DNA of 64,000 nucleotides, from assembly GCA_000310025.1 (NCBI GenBank), contig FN648365.1, positions 128,935 through 192,934 of the forward strand. The letters run 5' to 3'. The position numbers and the translations under genes are program-made. The notes beneath the pieces were generated by a model. It had not been told where the DNA came from. It saw only the letters and a program-made list of their open reading frames with translations, and ran no database searches. Source of the stretch: Ectocarpus siliculosus. Its lineage: Eukaryota; Sar; Phaeophyceae; Ectocarpales; Ectocarpaceae. Of the stretch, positions 21,370-34,013 are shown in pieces. Position 1 is the first letter of the stretch, and each line of letters opens with the position of its first letter.

Positions 21370-23932
21370 CTAGTTACCATCTGTGGAAGACAAATCGTGA
21401 GCAAATGCGGCGGCACCGCATGGCTGAGCCAGAGTAAGCTCACCAAAAATTACGGTCACCACGGCGTTTCGCAAGCAGAGTGCGGTAAGAGCGGTCGCTA
21501 AACCGCATCCAACTGTCTCTCCCGAGGAGCACGTCATGATGCATGACACCATCAGGGACAACGTACGCCCAAACAGCGAGAGAGGAAGTAGGAAGGCCCT
21601 TGAGAAGAAACTGCACGCTCAACGGACAATAGTCGAAGTTTGAAGTGGAGCAAATCCGCCGAAACCTCCCCAACAGCGAGGTTGGGTTTGTTTCTCAGAT
21701 AACGACGAAGCGGCCGAAGCGGCTTTCATGGATTCCCACGCAGATACACAAATAAAAGACTGCGGGGAACCCGTGTCCAAAAGGGCAACACATCCAAACC
21801 GAACAGAAGCCGAACCACTGTGAGTGAGGATTTGGGTGGGGAAAGAGTCATCATCGATGGTAACAACACCATCAACCAAATCCGGACCTTGTTCAGGAAG
21901 CAAAGGAGAGGAAGAGGATGGCGGGGTGCAGACACGGCCCAAACAGCGGTGTCAGGATCCGATGGAACATTCGCAGCGTATTGCGAAAACGAAGCGAATC
22001 GTTCAGTCGACGGAGGGCGTGAGGCCGTCCGGAGACGCTGGTGCGTGGAAGGGCTAACTTCATAGACCGCGTTGTGTTGAAATGACGCCGAAACGTGATC
22101 GCTGGGAGGCAGCAAACGAGAGCTGCGCTCGGGTGGCGGGGCATTGCATCGCAAAAGACTGCGTACTCGTTGAAGGGCGTTGCCCAACAAATTGAGGCCA
22201 CGCCATCGAGAGGTGCATTGAGCGTCAGGATCATCGGTTTAAAGGCCAATGTCCCAAATACAGTCGTAGGGACTGGCTCCGGCAAGGATTTTGTCGCCAA
22301 ATCCGAGAAGATGATCGCGCAACTCGGAGTTTTGACTAAATTTTGCGTAAGAGCCAGTGAGCACAATATTTTCGCGCTCGCGTTCCCAAAGAGGTAGATC
22401 GAAACCACGGACACCGCGGCCAAACTTCTTGTGCAAGGCAGGATCAGACACGCGCATGATGTGCTGTACAGCGCTATAGTCGTCGAAAAGGCCAACTTTT
22501 TCCGCAGCGAAAAGCTGCTCAGCACACGAGTATACCACTCCATCGACCACAAAAGTCGACGGTGTCCATTGGGAAAAGGGAGAGGGGGGCTGCCAAAAGA
22601 AGACCATGTCAGGAGTACAATACTCGTTAGACGGGTCGAAGACAGCGGGAACTGCAGGAGCCGAAACACCTGGAGTGTGGTCAGCCGAAGCTGAGGTTGC
22701 AGCTGAAGCTGGTGTACCCGAAGCGGAGGCAGCCGAAACGTCCGCATCGTAATTGACGGCACGGACGTCCATGGGGACAGTCTCGGGTATGTCAGAGACC
22801 GGCGAAGAATCGACCGGAGCCAGATTGTTCGCAATGATTGGGCCAGCGACATCACGCCGGGTGCGCCACAATTCGAAACCTGAAGAAACGCCTAGTAAGG
22901 TGTCATTCAACAGGCTGCTTTCGCTAGGAACGACCGCCAAGGCCGGGTCGGTTAAAAAACCAAACCGGGCGTGGTGCTCCTGGCCATCCCTCCGTGACAA
23001 GGTACGCGAGACCGCCGGCTGTTCGGAGGTCACTCCGGGAGGGTCCTTCCGAAGCGGTGGTGTCAACACTGTCGAAGTCGGCCGCGGCGGCCTGGTATTG
23101 GGCGCCGTGGGGCGAACGTGCGTCGGAAGGGATGGAGGGCTCGAAGACGATCCATGGTCGAAATATCTTGTGGCGGAATCTGATGGTGTTCGGCGGTCAG
23201 GACCAAGAGAACAATGTGATTCGAAGCCAGGCGAATTCGACCCTGCAACTTGCCGGTCGGAACCATTGAAATTAGCTACCGGTGCAACAATCGAGGGCGA
23301 ACCCTCAACGCAAGCAAGCACAGACGAGTTGAGCGTATCCGAAGATTCACCCGAGGTAAACAATTCAGGCGATTCTTCCTCAATCGTCCAAAGCGCATGG
23401 CTACGGCCGGTCTGATCTGCAGACGACGGGGGGAGCGAACGAGCGGTGCCCGACAAAAGAGCGGTACTCAATGGCCCCGAAGGTCCTACGGTTCTGTTCC
23501 CGCACCTCAAGACAGCACTCGCGCCAGACTGGTTAGTTTCTGACGGAGCGCCAGCCCGAAGAGGCAGAGACGCAGAGGTGGCAGACGATAAGTGCGATGA
23601 AGAAGGTGGGACGAGAGCATATGTCTGGATACCGACCTGATCAACACTGGGAGAAACAACGGATACCGAAGTATGGTTGTTATTGTTCGGCACCGAAGTA
23701 CCAGAAGGGATAACATTCACCGAAGTGCGGTTATCGTTGCGTAGGACCAAAGTGCTAGAGGCAACAGTGTGTGACGGCGCGACAGATACCGAAGTATTGT
23801 CGATTGTTGCATAAGACCGAAGTATTAGGGGCAACAGAGCGTGACACACGAGCGTCTTGTGGTGAACGAGACGAAGTCCCCGAAGATGCTGAAGGCGGAA
23901 AGGAGGGAAGAAGGCGAACCACCACCGATGAG
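21370..23932 (-). pseudogene. pol: pol remnant: linker, broken NADAR, protease (copy A)
   Basis: Starting just after the gag UGA, the frame encodes the Ser/Thr/Pro-rich linker and then the NADAR segment at about 22160-22607. Compared with copy B this NADAR has AEASP changed to AGASP, DRIWGIG changed to DCIWDIG, and the next CAA codon changed to TAA (ORF end 22239). A one-base length difference from copy B near 23900-23910 also throws the start of pol out of frame. The retropepsin part persists in broken frames at about 21620-21940. The product cannot be a functional polyprotein. Confidence 0.85.
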
Positions 23933-26469
23933 TCATCCGCTGCGAGAACGACCACCATTTTGGAAGTTGCCGGGATGACGGGCATTGTGATTGGTCGAAA
24001 CCATGATGCCAGACGAAGGACCGGTGTGTACATGTGTTTGTGGTTGATAGAGGGACAGAGCACCAGTGTGGTGGGTGTTGACCGAAGGGTGTTGCTGAGA
24101 GTGAGGGTTACCCACAGAATTCCCTGGGGCATGCCCACTGTTGTGCGATTGTGTCTGATGAGTGTGAGGGGAACTACCACCGTCGGAACGGCGATTCCCA
24201 GCGTGGTTTCGACGCTGAGAGGACGAAGAGGAAGAGCGCTGGTGACGTCTACCCTGATTGGTTTGGCGGTTGTCCGCACTTTTTCGGCGAAAAGACCGCA
24301 TACGGCCTTGCCAACGTCTAAAAACAGCAGAATGGTCATTAAGGAGACCCAACTCGGGGTTCAACAACCCACTAGAATTCGTGAACGGTGCAACGCATTG
24401 CTTCATGGAATGATCTTCACCCGAGCAGTTCAGACAGCGATTCCTGTTTTCGCGGAAGGCTTGCGAGCGAGCCTCTTGTGTCAACAAAGGAGTCCACACA
24501 CAAGGATCCTCCGTGTTACGAAAGCTAGAAGTGAGAGCGTATACATTAGACCAATCGGCTTGCGAGGCAGGCCAAGAATTTTAGTTGCGTGTGAAAGGGT
24601 CGGCATCGTGCGATTGTACCGGCAAAACTACAGGGTTCTGAGCAGAACCTGGTGCCCACTGGCCCGAAGGCGCGGGGGCGCGGTGTTGGGACCGCGGAGG
24701 CTGCAAGGAGCCACGCGTCGAAGACAACGAAAAAAAGGATGAAGCGCCGATAGCCGGGGTTTTAATTGTCGCTACAGGCGCGAACGCCTCCCACATATCC
24801 CCAATCGACGCAAAGGGAGTGACAGCCGTGGCCAGAGCATCCGGGTACAAAATCGGAGACAAACTCGGAAACTGCTTGCAGACCGAATGCCGCACTATTT
24901 CTAGAACCATGGATACACTAGGAGCCAGAGTACGCTCAGAGCCAGTCACAGACGTAATCACCCAACGGAAAGCACGAAGGTAATCTGCGAAAGAAAAAAT
25001 CTGCTACGCCAAATTGTTGTAGCCGCAAAAATGACTCTTGACGGTCGCCGACATCAGATTGCTCTGCAAGATGACGCAACAGCAATTGAAAAGCTTCTGG
25101 CCCAGTGGCGCCGCCGTCCAAGCTTCTCTTCACCTACTGAAAGTAATCGGTGATGGAGAGGACGAGATCGGCAGTGGAGGGCTTGTCAAGGGTGATCGCA
25201 CTCAAAAGTTTCTTTTCGAGGGGTCGTTCCCACCCACGCACGAAATCGGTACCGTGCAACCCATCACTCTGCTCATCACAGAACAACAAAATATCGGATA
25301 AAGCCGTACGTGTTGTGCGAAGAAGCTGTTGATACTGTAGCCATCTCCCGGCAAAAGAGTTGCAGGAAAGGGCATGGTAGCGACACTCTCGACTTTTTTC
25401 AAGTTGAGGGTGATGTACGCGCGTTTCACTGTAGTGACATGAGCCGCACGTGCATTAGCATCGGTCGCATCAATCGTGTCTTGACAAGCATGTGCGATAT
25501 TCGAAGAAAGTGGCGAAACACGATCATCACTAACAACGGGGGGTGTGACAGTAGCTACCGAAGCAGCAGGGGGAGCATGGTCCGAGGGCAACACAACATG
25601 CGGAACACCCGGCACAGGTGGTACAAACGCCGAGGGGGGGATTGGGTGCAAAAACCCAGGGTTCTGCACGATTCCTGAATCTACAGCATGGTGAGCGGTA
25701 GAAAAAACAGGGGGTGCAGCAGTAATCAAAGAAACGGGGAGGGCCGAAGCCGGAAGGTTCGAAAACGCACCCGTGTAGTCGAAACTACTGGAACAGACGG
25801 ATGTGATGCGGCGGAATCTGCAAGCAGTGATGTCACTGAAGCAGATGCACAGCGGTCACGAAGCCGTTGAGCGCGAGCCGCTGCTAGTGCACGATCGCTA
25901 CGAGAAGAAAGAGGGGGAATCGCCGGCACTGCATAGTCAAATTGCAACGTGCTGCAAGAAGCCGAGCGACTGGACAAGCGCGGTACTACAGGGCCAGCAT
26001 CACGGTCGAAACCGATGTATGTCCCAAGAGCAGAGTGCTCAACGGTGGATGGAGCGAGAAGAAAATTCCAGTCGACATGTGGTTCACGCGGGAATTCAGA
26101 AAGCTCATCACCAGTAGCCGGCGAGACGGACTGCTGTTGTACACCCAAAGGCAGAGAGGCGGAAACCGAAGTTCCAGCTGTGGGTGTTGGCGGTTTGAGG
26201 ACAGCACCCACGGGGTTAGCGTCGGCCGAAGTCGGCGAAGCGAACCTCTCCCGTGTGCGTTGAGCGCGAAGCTCTGACAAACGAGCGGCTTCGGCAACAG
26301 GGTCAGCGGCGCACTGTCCGAAGACAGCAGCAGTTGTGTGGTCTGATGACCAGCTGCTGGGGACCCAAAGGTCGCTACGCGGGGCGATGACACTGGCGAA
26401 CGCGAACGTTCCGAATGCTCAGGACTCGCCGAGGCGGAGTCCGAAGAGCCGACGCTAGGTTTAGACATA
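23933..26469 (-). pseudogene. gag: gag remnant (copy A)
   Basis: Gag begins at an ATG (26469) with a Ser-rich N-terminus that matches copy C (63816) residue for residue over most of 60 positions. It is broken by several frameshifts (near 26300, 25740, 25000, 24580). It ends in an intact frame with the zinc knuckle CLNCSGEDHSMKQC and a His/Ser/Asn-rich tail, stopped by TGA at the same place as in copy B. Confidence 0.8.
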
Positions 26470-26603
26470 CCGATAAGCGAGGCGAAGCTAAGCTGTGGTT
26501 GGGACGAGAGCGCAAAAAACTGCAGCAGCAGCCCAAAGCACCAAACCGTGCCAAGACACAACCATCCCAGACAACACCGTACGAATAAGCCGACAACGCC
26601 AAG

Positions 26604-26868
26604 TGTGGTGGTATGCACGCGTGATGAAGTCTGGTTGACCCGTGAAGAAGAACTAACTTGTTATTACTCTTGCAGAACAGCAACAGCAGTAGCTGTTGCC
26701 TTGGGTATCGGTAGGAATGACACCAAGGGGCGGAGGATCCTCAGTACGACCAGGGGCTACTAATCCTGTCCCCTGTTTTATCCTTCCGCGGGGAGTTACA
26801 TCTCTCCGCGCCTTCTAGAAGGAACCATTCTCTTCTATGTTCAATCTACACATCTGAATCCTATAACA
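26604..26868 (-). repeat. 5' LTR of Gypsy copy A
   Basis: 265 bp, starting TGTTATAGGATTC and ending CACCACA on the minus strand. It aligns to the 268-bp LTRs of copies B and C with visible divergence. It contains the same TATA-like GGATAAAA and the CGCGGAGAG/CTCTCCGCG hairpin in slightly altered form. Confidence 0.9.
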
Positions 26869-28875
26869 GCGTCCCTCCCCCAGCTGTATTGCCTCAACAC
26901 TGTGGGTGGATACTAGCGATGGGCGCCTACCTGGAGTGCAAAATTGAAGCCGTTGCCCACGAGCTCATGTCAAGCGGAGAAACCAAATTGTTCCATTGCT
27001 GTCCAACTGACAAGAAAGTGCATCAACCCGAGGCCGATGACGCCCATGCACTTATCTCACTATATAGCAGGCGTACCGAGGTCAAACCTCCGGCGCTGTC
27101 ATCTGCACCCACGGATTTGGCTCGGGTGCAAACGGGTTGGGTGTGGGGTGATTCGATGAAGAGATAGAAGCGTCGCACACGACAGAGCAGTGTTGGCAAA
27201 ACGTTCCTCCTGCTCTATTTTTCTACTTCAAAATAAAGTACTCTTTGAACGGTCCCTCGACAGACTGGTGATAACGCACGTGGAACGAGCCAGGGCAAAT
27301 ACGCATTTTTTTCGATCGCTTGGTTGTTTTCGTTCGCCGTCCGCGCCCGTGGTGCCGACACAGTGACGCCAGGGTGCGTTAGAGACCCTTGCGTGTGTGC
27401 CACATGCAGATTTCATGGCGTTATGAACGATTAGGTTGGCTGACCTTCGGTGATCGCGCCTCACCCAGGCAAGATTAGTTACTCCGCCTCAAGATTTGTC
27501 GGAAGGCTCGTTTCGACAGATCTTGGGTCAAGACTTGTTCGAAAGGGCAGATTTCGGGCCTCGAGAAATCTTGGGCAAGATATATCGGAAGATTTCGCTC
27601 CCTTAAATCGTGAAACTGGCAGATCTTGGCCAAGATCAAGATTTATCGACAAGATTTTGTTCCCATAAATCGGGGTCTCAGCATTTGCGTCGATGTATAC
27701 GAGGCAAAGCCACCCGAGACTCTTTGCGTATTTATCCCAGTACAATTCCGTCCGTGGAAACTCGACGGCGCCAAATCTCGGCCGACGAACCACAATCAAT
27801 CTTGGGCATGACTTGCTTCCACGATGACCGTTTTCTATTTTGTTTTTTTGTTCAGGTCCCCTAGAGTATGGGGATTTATCTTTTTGTAAAACTACGTAAG
27901 AAAGAGGTAGGAGGTTGCATGCATTATTAGTTTATATCGCATTTGAGGCTTCTGATTAGCCGAGACACATTTATGCCCATTGCATTGTGGCCACGGCTCT
28001 GGTTGAAATTCCGGCCACGGTGATTTGTTCCCTTGCTCATGGGGGTCACTTTGATACAAGATATGTCAATTTTGTGTACATACTTCGTCTGGCAGCGGTG
28101 GTTGAATAAATTTGTGTTCATTTCCGTGAACCAGCTTGTATTGTTTGTTCTCCTATTTTTTATTCTTTTATTTATATTTTCTTCCGACCTGCTTTCACAT
28201 ACATGCTGCTGTACGCACCGGCCGACCTGCAGTTAACTGTTTTGAGTGTAGGACTTGTCAGCGCCATCAGTGGAGACGACATAAATACGTGGGCATATTA
28301 TAGCCCGGCGATGCGCAGCGCAGACCGGATGCCCGTGATAGGTTCGAGTGCACAAGTGGGCAGCAGAACCGAAAGGATCTGCGCCATATGCACACGGTTA
28401 ATAACACGCCCGTCCTGCCACGAATTCGCAGGTCGTTGGTTATTTCCGATTCCTCAAGATTGCGCAACTCCATACAGTACGGTAACCTGGCCGACTGCTC
28501 AGCGCGCCGCCATACATGCGCGGACGGATACCCGCTATCGACATCCGCTGTGTCATCCCTTTTCTCGTTCGTTGTGGTACAAGCGAAATACGTCGATTGG
28601 GAGGAACATCTCAAACGCGCCGCGACGAGAGAATACTGTACGCCGCTTATCTTGCTGTTTTCTGAGTCTCCCCCCCCCCCCCCCTGTGCTAGTTCATGCG
28701 TCGGTGAGTAACAGGGCAGACGCGTCACATGAGTAGCGGAATGCGGGAAGGAAGCAGCCACGAGCCATCATGATGCGCAATATTGAGGACGCACACACAC
28801 CTTTTGGGGGGATAGGAACGCCCGGCTGGTCTCTTCTCCAGCGCTTCACCGTGTCCCGTCCCGTCCATATTTTCT
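26869..28875. other. intergenic, no supported gene
   Basis: No recognised domain. 27479-27800 contains several copies of an AAGATCTTGG/CCAAGAT-like inverted motif. A C-run of about 17 lies at 28671-28687. ORFs on both strands at 28203-28761 lack family resemblance. Confidence 0.4.
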
Positions 28876-29660
28876 AAACTGCCGCCCCTACGTTGGGCGG
28901 CTGCTGCTGTCCTTCCGTTTATTCACGCGGTCTGTAGCTCCCATACCCGACTTGCTGCAACAGCTGCGTGTTCTCGAGCACAGAATGACGGCAAGAGCCG
29001 TAGACTAATTCCAAACACCGTTAACCCGGGTTTCCGACAAATACTGAAGCCAGATTCTCTTTCGACCCTTACAACAATAAATGGAAAGTTTATTCGTCGA
29101 ACAAACAGACAAAATAAACTGCGGTTTATTGAGGTGACGGTTTCGGATTGTAGTTTCATTAACTGTTCGGAAAGTTGGGGTCACCAGGGGATGAAAGTAG
29201 AACCCCCTCCTGCCATTCCGTTGACAAGAAAGCACGCAGCGGCGTAGCAAGTTGAGTGACGAACGGCAGCTACAGAGCGCGTGGAGAGAAGGAAGGACAG
29301 CAGTGGCCGCCCAAGGTAGACGGCGGCAGCATAATAGCGAAAATCCCGCCCTCCCATCCCTTTTTGTTCGAAGGTGGGGGGATAAGCTCGGGAGCATTCG
29401 GTTTCTAGTGGGGTGTTGTAGAATGGTGTGTACAATTTGGGGCCTTGGTCAGTTTCGGGACTCCTACGTTTGCAGTCGCATGAAGTCCCCCGGCTGGTAC
29501 TATTTGCGGGGAGAGCGACGGGTTTGTAGGAGCCAACGCCGCGCCTCGTAGTCAACGTGACTAGCGAGATGATATGTGTTCCGTGTGTCTCTCTGCCCAG
29601 TGTGTGGCCTAGAAACCGAAGAAAAACAATGAAACAATTCGAAAGAAAACAACAATAAAC
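28876..29660. repeat. dispersed repeat R1, copies 2 (+) and 3 (-), head to head
   Basis: 28876-29137 matches the right half of R1 copy 1 in plus orientation. 29205-29660 matches R1 in minus orientation, including the complement of TTCTTTCGAATTG at its end. The two halves form an inverted pair (for example 28880-28970 against 29220-29330). This suggests rearrangement or insertion of two fragments. Confidence 0.6.
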
Positions 29661-30584
29661 CCCAGTTAATTCGTTCTGCTCGACGATAAAACCTTCCTGT
29701 GACGTCACGCGCGTGACCGTTTGCCCCTTCTCATGTCTGCTCAGGCAATTTAAACGTGTAGGCACTCACATGTCGCCCCGTGCAGTTCCACCAAGCCGCT
29801 CGGCCAAACAGCCTCTTCTACACTGATCATGATCCATCGAACCGAGGATAGCTCTCTATTGCAACCTCGGTACAACTTGGCTCGTTCGTCTGTCGCGTCC
29901 GAAGAACAGGAATGAGGAGGCACACCACATTTTTACTGCTCTGGCTCCTGTGACATTTTTTCTGGACACACGCCACATCGATCACCCTCTCACACTCAGA
30001 TCACGCGGTTGTCGACAGGGGGTTCTCCCCTCTGATTCGAGCATCGGAACAATTCTGTCACGGCAGTGGAGTGCGTATTGCCGTGTCAATAGCTACGTTT
30101 CGGTTTCCTTGCAGTAGTGCCAGGTAGGAGATATTCCCCAGGAGTCCCTTTCCACGGCGACAAAAATATGGTGACACCTAGACTAATGTGGATCTGTTGG
30201 TCGGCGGCATCATGTGACAGGTTCACGACACGCGTAAGGTTGTTCGCTTCGCATTGAAGTATTGAAACGAGTCGTTCGTCTATGTCAGTGAAGGTCTAAT
30301 GTGTGGAATCATCAAGCACATACAGCTCCCGTTCATGGCACCGTCTTTTGGCCCGTGAACGGGAATTACTCCTCATGAGAGGCATTCTAACCTCTCTACA
30401 GCGATGTGCACACACTGACCTCTCTTTGTGCAATCGAACGACTGTACCGAGTGCGATGAGTAGTTCTGAAGCTTTAGCTTCAGTCTCATCTTTCAATATT
30501 CGGTGGTGGGTGGAACTTTTATTTGCATGGCCCACCCCTTGCCCGACCCTGTCTCAAATGCCGATCTCGAGCTACAGTGTAAAT
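29661..30584. other. intergenic, nothing recognised
   Basis: No domain-bearing ORF or clear repeat was seen. Confidence 0.35.
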
Positions 30585-31235
30585 CTCGTGGCGCCCGAAG
30601 TATGGTTCGGTAGGCATTCGTAAACCATTACCCCTCCCCGAGTTTCAGCAGCTTCCACCTGCTGTGGCCGTCATGACTCGGCCTGGACTGTTCCTTGCCT
30701 GTGTCGCCATGGGAACGGCCGGTTGAACAGCGAAAGAGGGTCCTGCGTGTTGCGTGCCACAATCTTTTCTTTTTTTTTTGTGATTTTCTTCGTGAGTGAC
30801 CATGCGGCTGTTGCTGAATTGCTTCAGTCTCTGTCCCTTTGGGCTGCACGCGTTGCTCGCGTAGGCGTTGCTCGCATAGTAGGCGATGCGCGTTACTTAC
30901 TTTTCGCCTGTTGCAACAACAGTACAACAGTTGAAGAGACAGACAACAGCAGGCCTCTTTGTTTCTGTTGCTACATATGCATGGGTGGTATGCATCGCAC
31001 AGTATAAGCGGCATGTGCATATGGTGTGGAATACATTGTATAAGCGTGTTGCCTTTTTGGAGTCACTGCGTAGTCAGTCGTAACTTGAGCCATAAGTTAG
31101 ATGACAGCACAATCTTATTTACAAAAAGTGAGGCGTGTGGCAACGGACAGTTCCCTCCTTCGTGCAGCGGTGCACATCTATCGCGGACGGACGTGATACT
31201 ACTGTAGTTCGTCCGTGTACAGCAGTGGTCATGTT
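30585..31235. repeat. dispersed repeat R2, copy 1
   Basis: About 650 bp, homologous in the same orientation to 31763-32420. Shared words include CGCCATGGGAACGGCCGG, TTGAACAGCGAAAGAGGGTC and GATGRCAGCACAATC. No protein domain in any frame. Copies have many substitutions and small indels, so the duplication is old. Confidence 0.65.
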
Positions 31236-31762
31236 TTTTTTTCTCACTTCGTCACAGGAGATGAAAGTCCATACTGTTCTTTGGTTGTGTTGCTGAGCCC
31301 ACATCGGATACCGCCGTCCGTTACTCATGTCTGACAGCCTGCGGTGGGCCAAAGGGACGAGAGTGAGCGGGTGTCTTTTCGATTGTCTGCTCTCCGCTCT
31401 CTTCTTTGTTGTCTACCTACAGTACCTGTCTCTCGCCTTTCGCCGGTTGGTGGGGTCCCAAAAACATCGAACTACTTTACGTCAACCGCAGGTGGTTTCG
31501 CTTCTTGCTCAGTAATAGCCTACCCGTGCACCGGGCTGCTGCATGTGGGCGATTTTCGCTACCTGTTTAAGTCAAGCGATGGATTTGGGCCCTACCTAAT
31601 ACTGGCCATGCAGTGCTAAGTGACATCTTCCAACGACCCAGAGCGAGCAACGAACAGGTTGTGTTTTGTATGCTTTATTGACTCCTCCCCCAACCCTGTC
31701 GCGCCTGGCTCACTTGTTGTCTTGATCTTTTTCGTTTTTCATGCTTTGTTTTTGGGGGGCTA

Positions 31763-32420
31763 CGGTGCAAACCTCGTGGCGCCTCAAGTATGGTTCAGTA
31801 GGGCATCACAAACCATGACCCCTCCCCGAGTTTGAGCAGCTTGCTCCTCCTGTGCCGACACGACTCGGCCTTGACTGTTCCTTGTCTGTTTCGCCATGGG
31901 AACGGCCGGTTGAACAGCGAAAGAGGGTCCTGCGTGCTGCGCGCCACAACGTTTTTTTTTGCGTTCGTTTGTGATTTTCTTCCTGAGTGAACGTTGTACA
32001 CATGCGGTTGCTGCTGTTATTCTCGGAATATGCTGCAAAGGTCGTAAGGTTATCGTCTCTGCGCTTGGGCTGCACGCTGTGCTCGCGTAGGAGATGCGCT
32101 TTCCTTAATTTTTTCTCTGTGCCAATCAATATCCATGAAGAAGAACAACGGCAGCACGGTTGACGATACAGACAACAACCGACGGTCCGCCTTCGTTTTT
32201 TTTTGTTTTCTTGCTGCAATGCATGGGTGATAATGCATCGTAAGCGTGTTGCTGCCTTACCTTGAGTGTGCTGCGTACTCATAATTTGAGCGATAAGGGG
32301 TAGATGGCAGCACAATCGTTTTTGCGTAGTGAGGTTTGACAACTGGTCGTTCGTGTAGCGGTGCGCGTCTATCGCGACGGCAAGCGTGTTCTATGTAGTC
32401 GTCAGCATGTTCTTTTTTGT
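31763..32420. repeat. dispersed repeat R2, copy 2
   Basis: Second copy of R2. The 31236-31762 interval between the copies is unrelated and shows no gene. Two copies about 1.18 kb apart in direct orientation could be LTR-like ends of a small element, but no typical retroelement interior is present. Confidence 0.6.
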
Positions 32421-32830
32421 TGTAACTTCATACTTCATACCTTTATTGTTTTCTTTCGAATTGCCTTGATTAATATTTCTGTGCCCTACGGAGGGAGACA
32501 TCCCCCGTACCACACGTTCCGCACGGCACAAAGCCTCTGCGGTATCCTAACGTGTCTCTGCTTCTAAACACAAAATCTCCCTCCGAATACTACCAGACGG
32601 GACGAAACTGTTGCACAGTACCAGTCTCGGACGATTGAGCCTCCCAATGGTACGCACTACCATTCAGAAAACACCCCAATGCTACGCCATACTTCTACGT
32701 GGCAAACGGTTGCACCAATTCCGAGTCACAGAAATATTTAGATGCCTCTCCTAGGTGAGTCCTCACTCGTAACATCTCCTATCCCCCACCTTCGAAAGAA
32801 AAGGGGTGGGTGGGCGGGAGAAAAGCTACG
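32420..32830 (+). repeat. dispersed repeat R1, copy 4 (diverged)
   Basis: Shares TTTCTTTCGAATTGC, CAATGGTACGCAC and CACCTTCGAAAGAAAAGG with R1 copy 1. Its right edge abuts the broken 3' end of the second Gypsy element. Confidence 0.5.
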
Positions 32831-33979
32831 AATTTCTGCTAGAGATCCTCAAAATAGCTGCGTTCGTCTTAGCCCTGGTAGGTACCCGCAGGTCGTGGCG
32901 CTTCTCGAGTGCCAGCCTGACCTCTCGAATGTTCTGCTTCCGCCGTTCTACAAAGTTGTCCAAACCCTCCGCCTGCTCCTGTTTTCCATCCTCGGTGGGC
33001 GGTATCAATGAGTCCAGCGAGGTGCGGGGTTTGCTGCCAAAAGCAGTTCAAACAGAGTCATGCGTGGGTGAACAGAAGTGTCTGGCAGCGTGCGTTTGAT
33101 CCAGATAGCAGGCGAGACGTATTCACCCCAACGGTCATCCAGCATTTGCACAGCTCTGCTAACAACTCTTGCAACCATCCTCCTGATCTCTCTACTGCGC
33201 CATGCCCACGGGCATGATGTGCTACTCCAACAGTGATGTCTGCCTCTGTAACCAACGGCACAGGTGAGATACCACTTCTCCGCCGAAACGAAAGTCAAAC
33301 ACAGTTCCAACAACGATCGCGCTACGCCGATAGCTTCCTTGGTGGGAAGAGGGAAACCGGGAATTTGGATGCACGGTCTACCACAAGCAAGGTGTACTTG
33401 TTACCAGAAAGCGATATTGTATCGATTTTCAGTAGGTCAATGTCAAGCTCATCCCACGGTTCTAGCGGTCTTCACGGTAGCATCGGTACACGTCTACTGT
33501 ACTACTTGGTCTTTTCGTCGTCGGCACCTACACGACAAAACGTACTGGCGAACATCTCGTGCGAGTTTGGGCCAATGAAAGTGATCCCGAATTAGTGCCG
33601 AGGTTGCTCCGACTCCTGCGTGTCCATGCAATGTGTGAACTAGAGCTAGAATGTCGGCCACCATGCATTTCGGGGTTGCTATCAATGGCTTGCCACTCTC
33701 GACCTCAAAACGCAGCACTCCCTTACTATTCACACTGTACCCTGTACTACCATCCCCCCCAAGATCCCGCTGAACTTGGCCCAAAAGGGCATCCTCTTGC
33801 TGGTGTCGAATGAGGGTGTCTGGGTTCTTCAGCACGCCCAACGCCCTGTGGATCGCTGTCGATCCAGTATCCACTGCCGACCTAAGGGGCAACTCCCCCC
33901 CTGCTGAAAGCCCCTCCCCTTCGTCGGTCGACCTCGTGCACTTGGGCTGAACCGTCTCCGTTCGAGGCTCTGGGGCCAT
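32826..33979 (-). pseudogene. pol: degenerate integrase (second Gypsy element)
   Basis: An H-H-C-C zinc-binding segment (HTLHGHAG...CRCRRRK) lies at about 33650-33510. Further down are the core motif HHARGHGAVERSGGWL, which contains the catalytic Glu (about 33200), and an integrase-like YVSPAIWIKR segment. The tail is FVERRKQNIREVRLALEKRH (about 32940). Frames are broken and the first Asp motifs are not clearly readable. Confidence 0.7.
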
Positions 33980-34013
33980 CTCGATGGGTCCTGGTACGAA
34001 TGCAGGTTGTAGC

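Larger units (their letters stand above)
21370..26868 (-). mobile_element. Ty3/Gypsy NADAR-bearing family, copy A (truncated)
   Basis: The copy aligns along its whole length with copy B (57.68-62.61 kb). It keeps the 5' LTR (26604-26868), the leader, gag and the first third of pol. It stops abruptly at 21370, at the position matching about 57685 of copy B, just after the protease. RT, RNase H, integrase and 3' LTR are missing. Many indels and substitutions separate it from copy B, so it is an older insertion. Unlike copy B it retains the leader and the N-terminal part of gag. Confidence 0.9.

Noticed and set aside
23771-24742. 323-codon plus-strand ORF in copy A
   Set aside because: Antisense of gag; the equivalent shadow in copy B is also open, and composition is Arg/Thr-rich without a domain.
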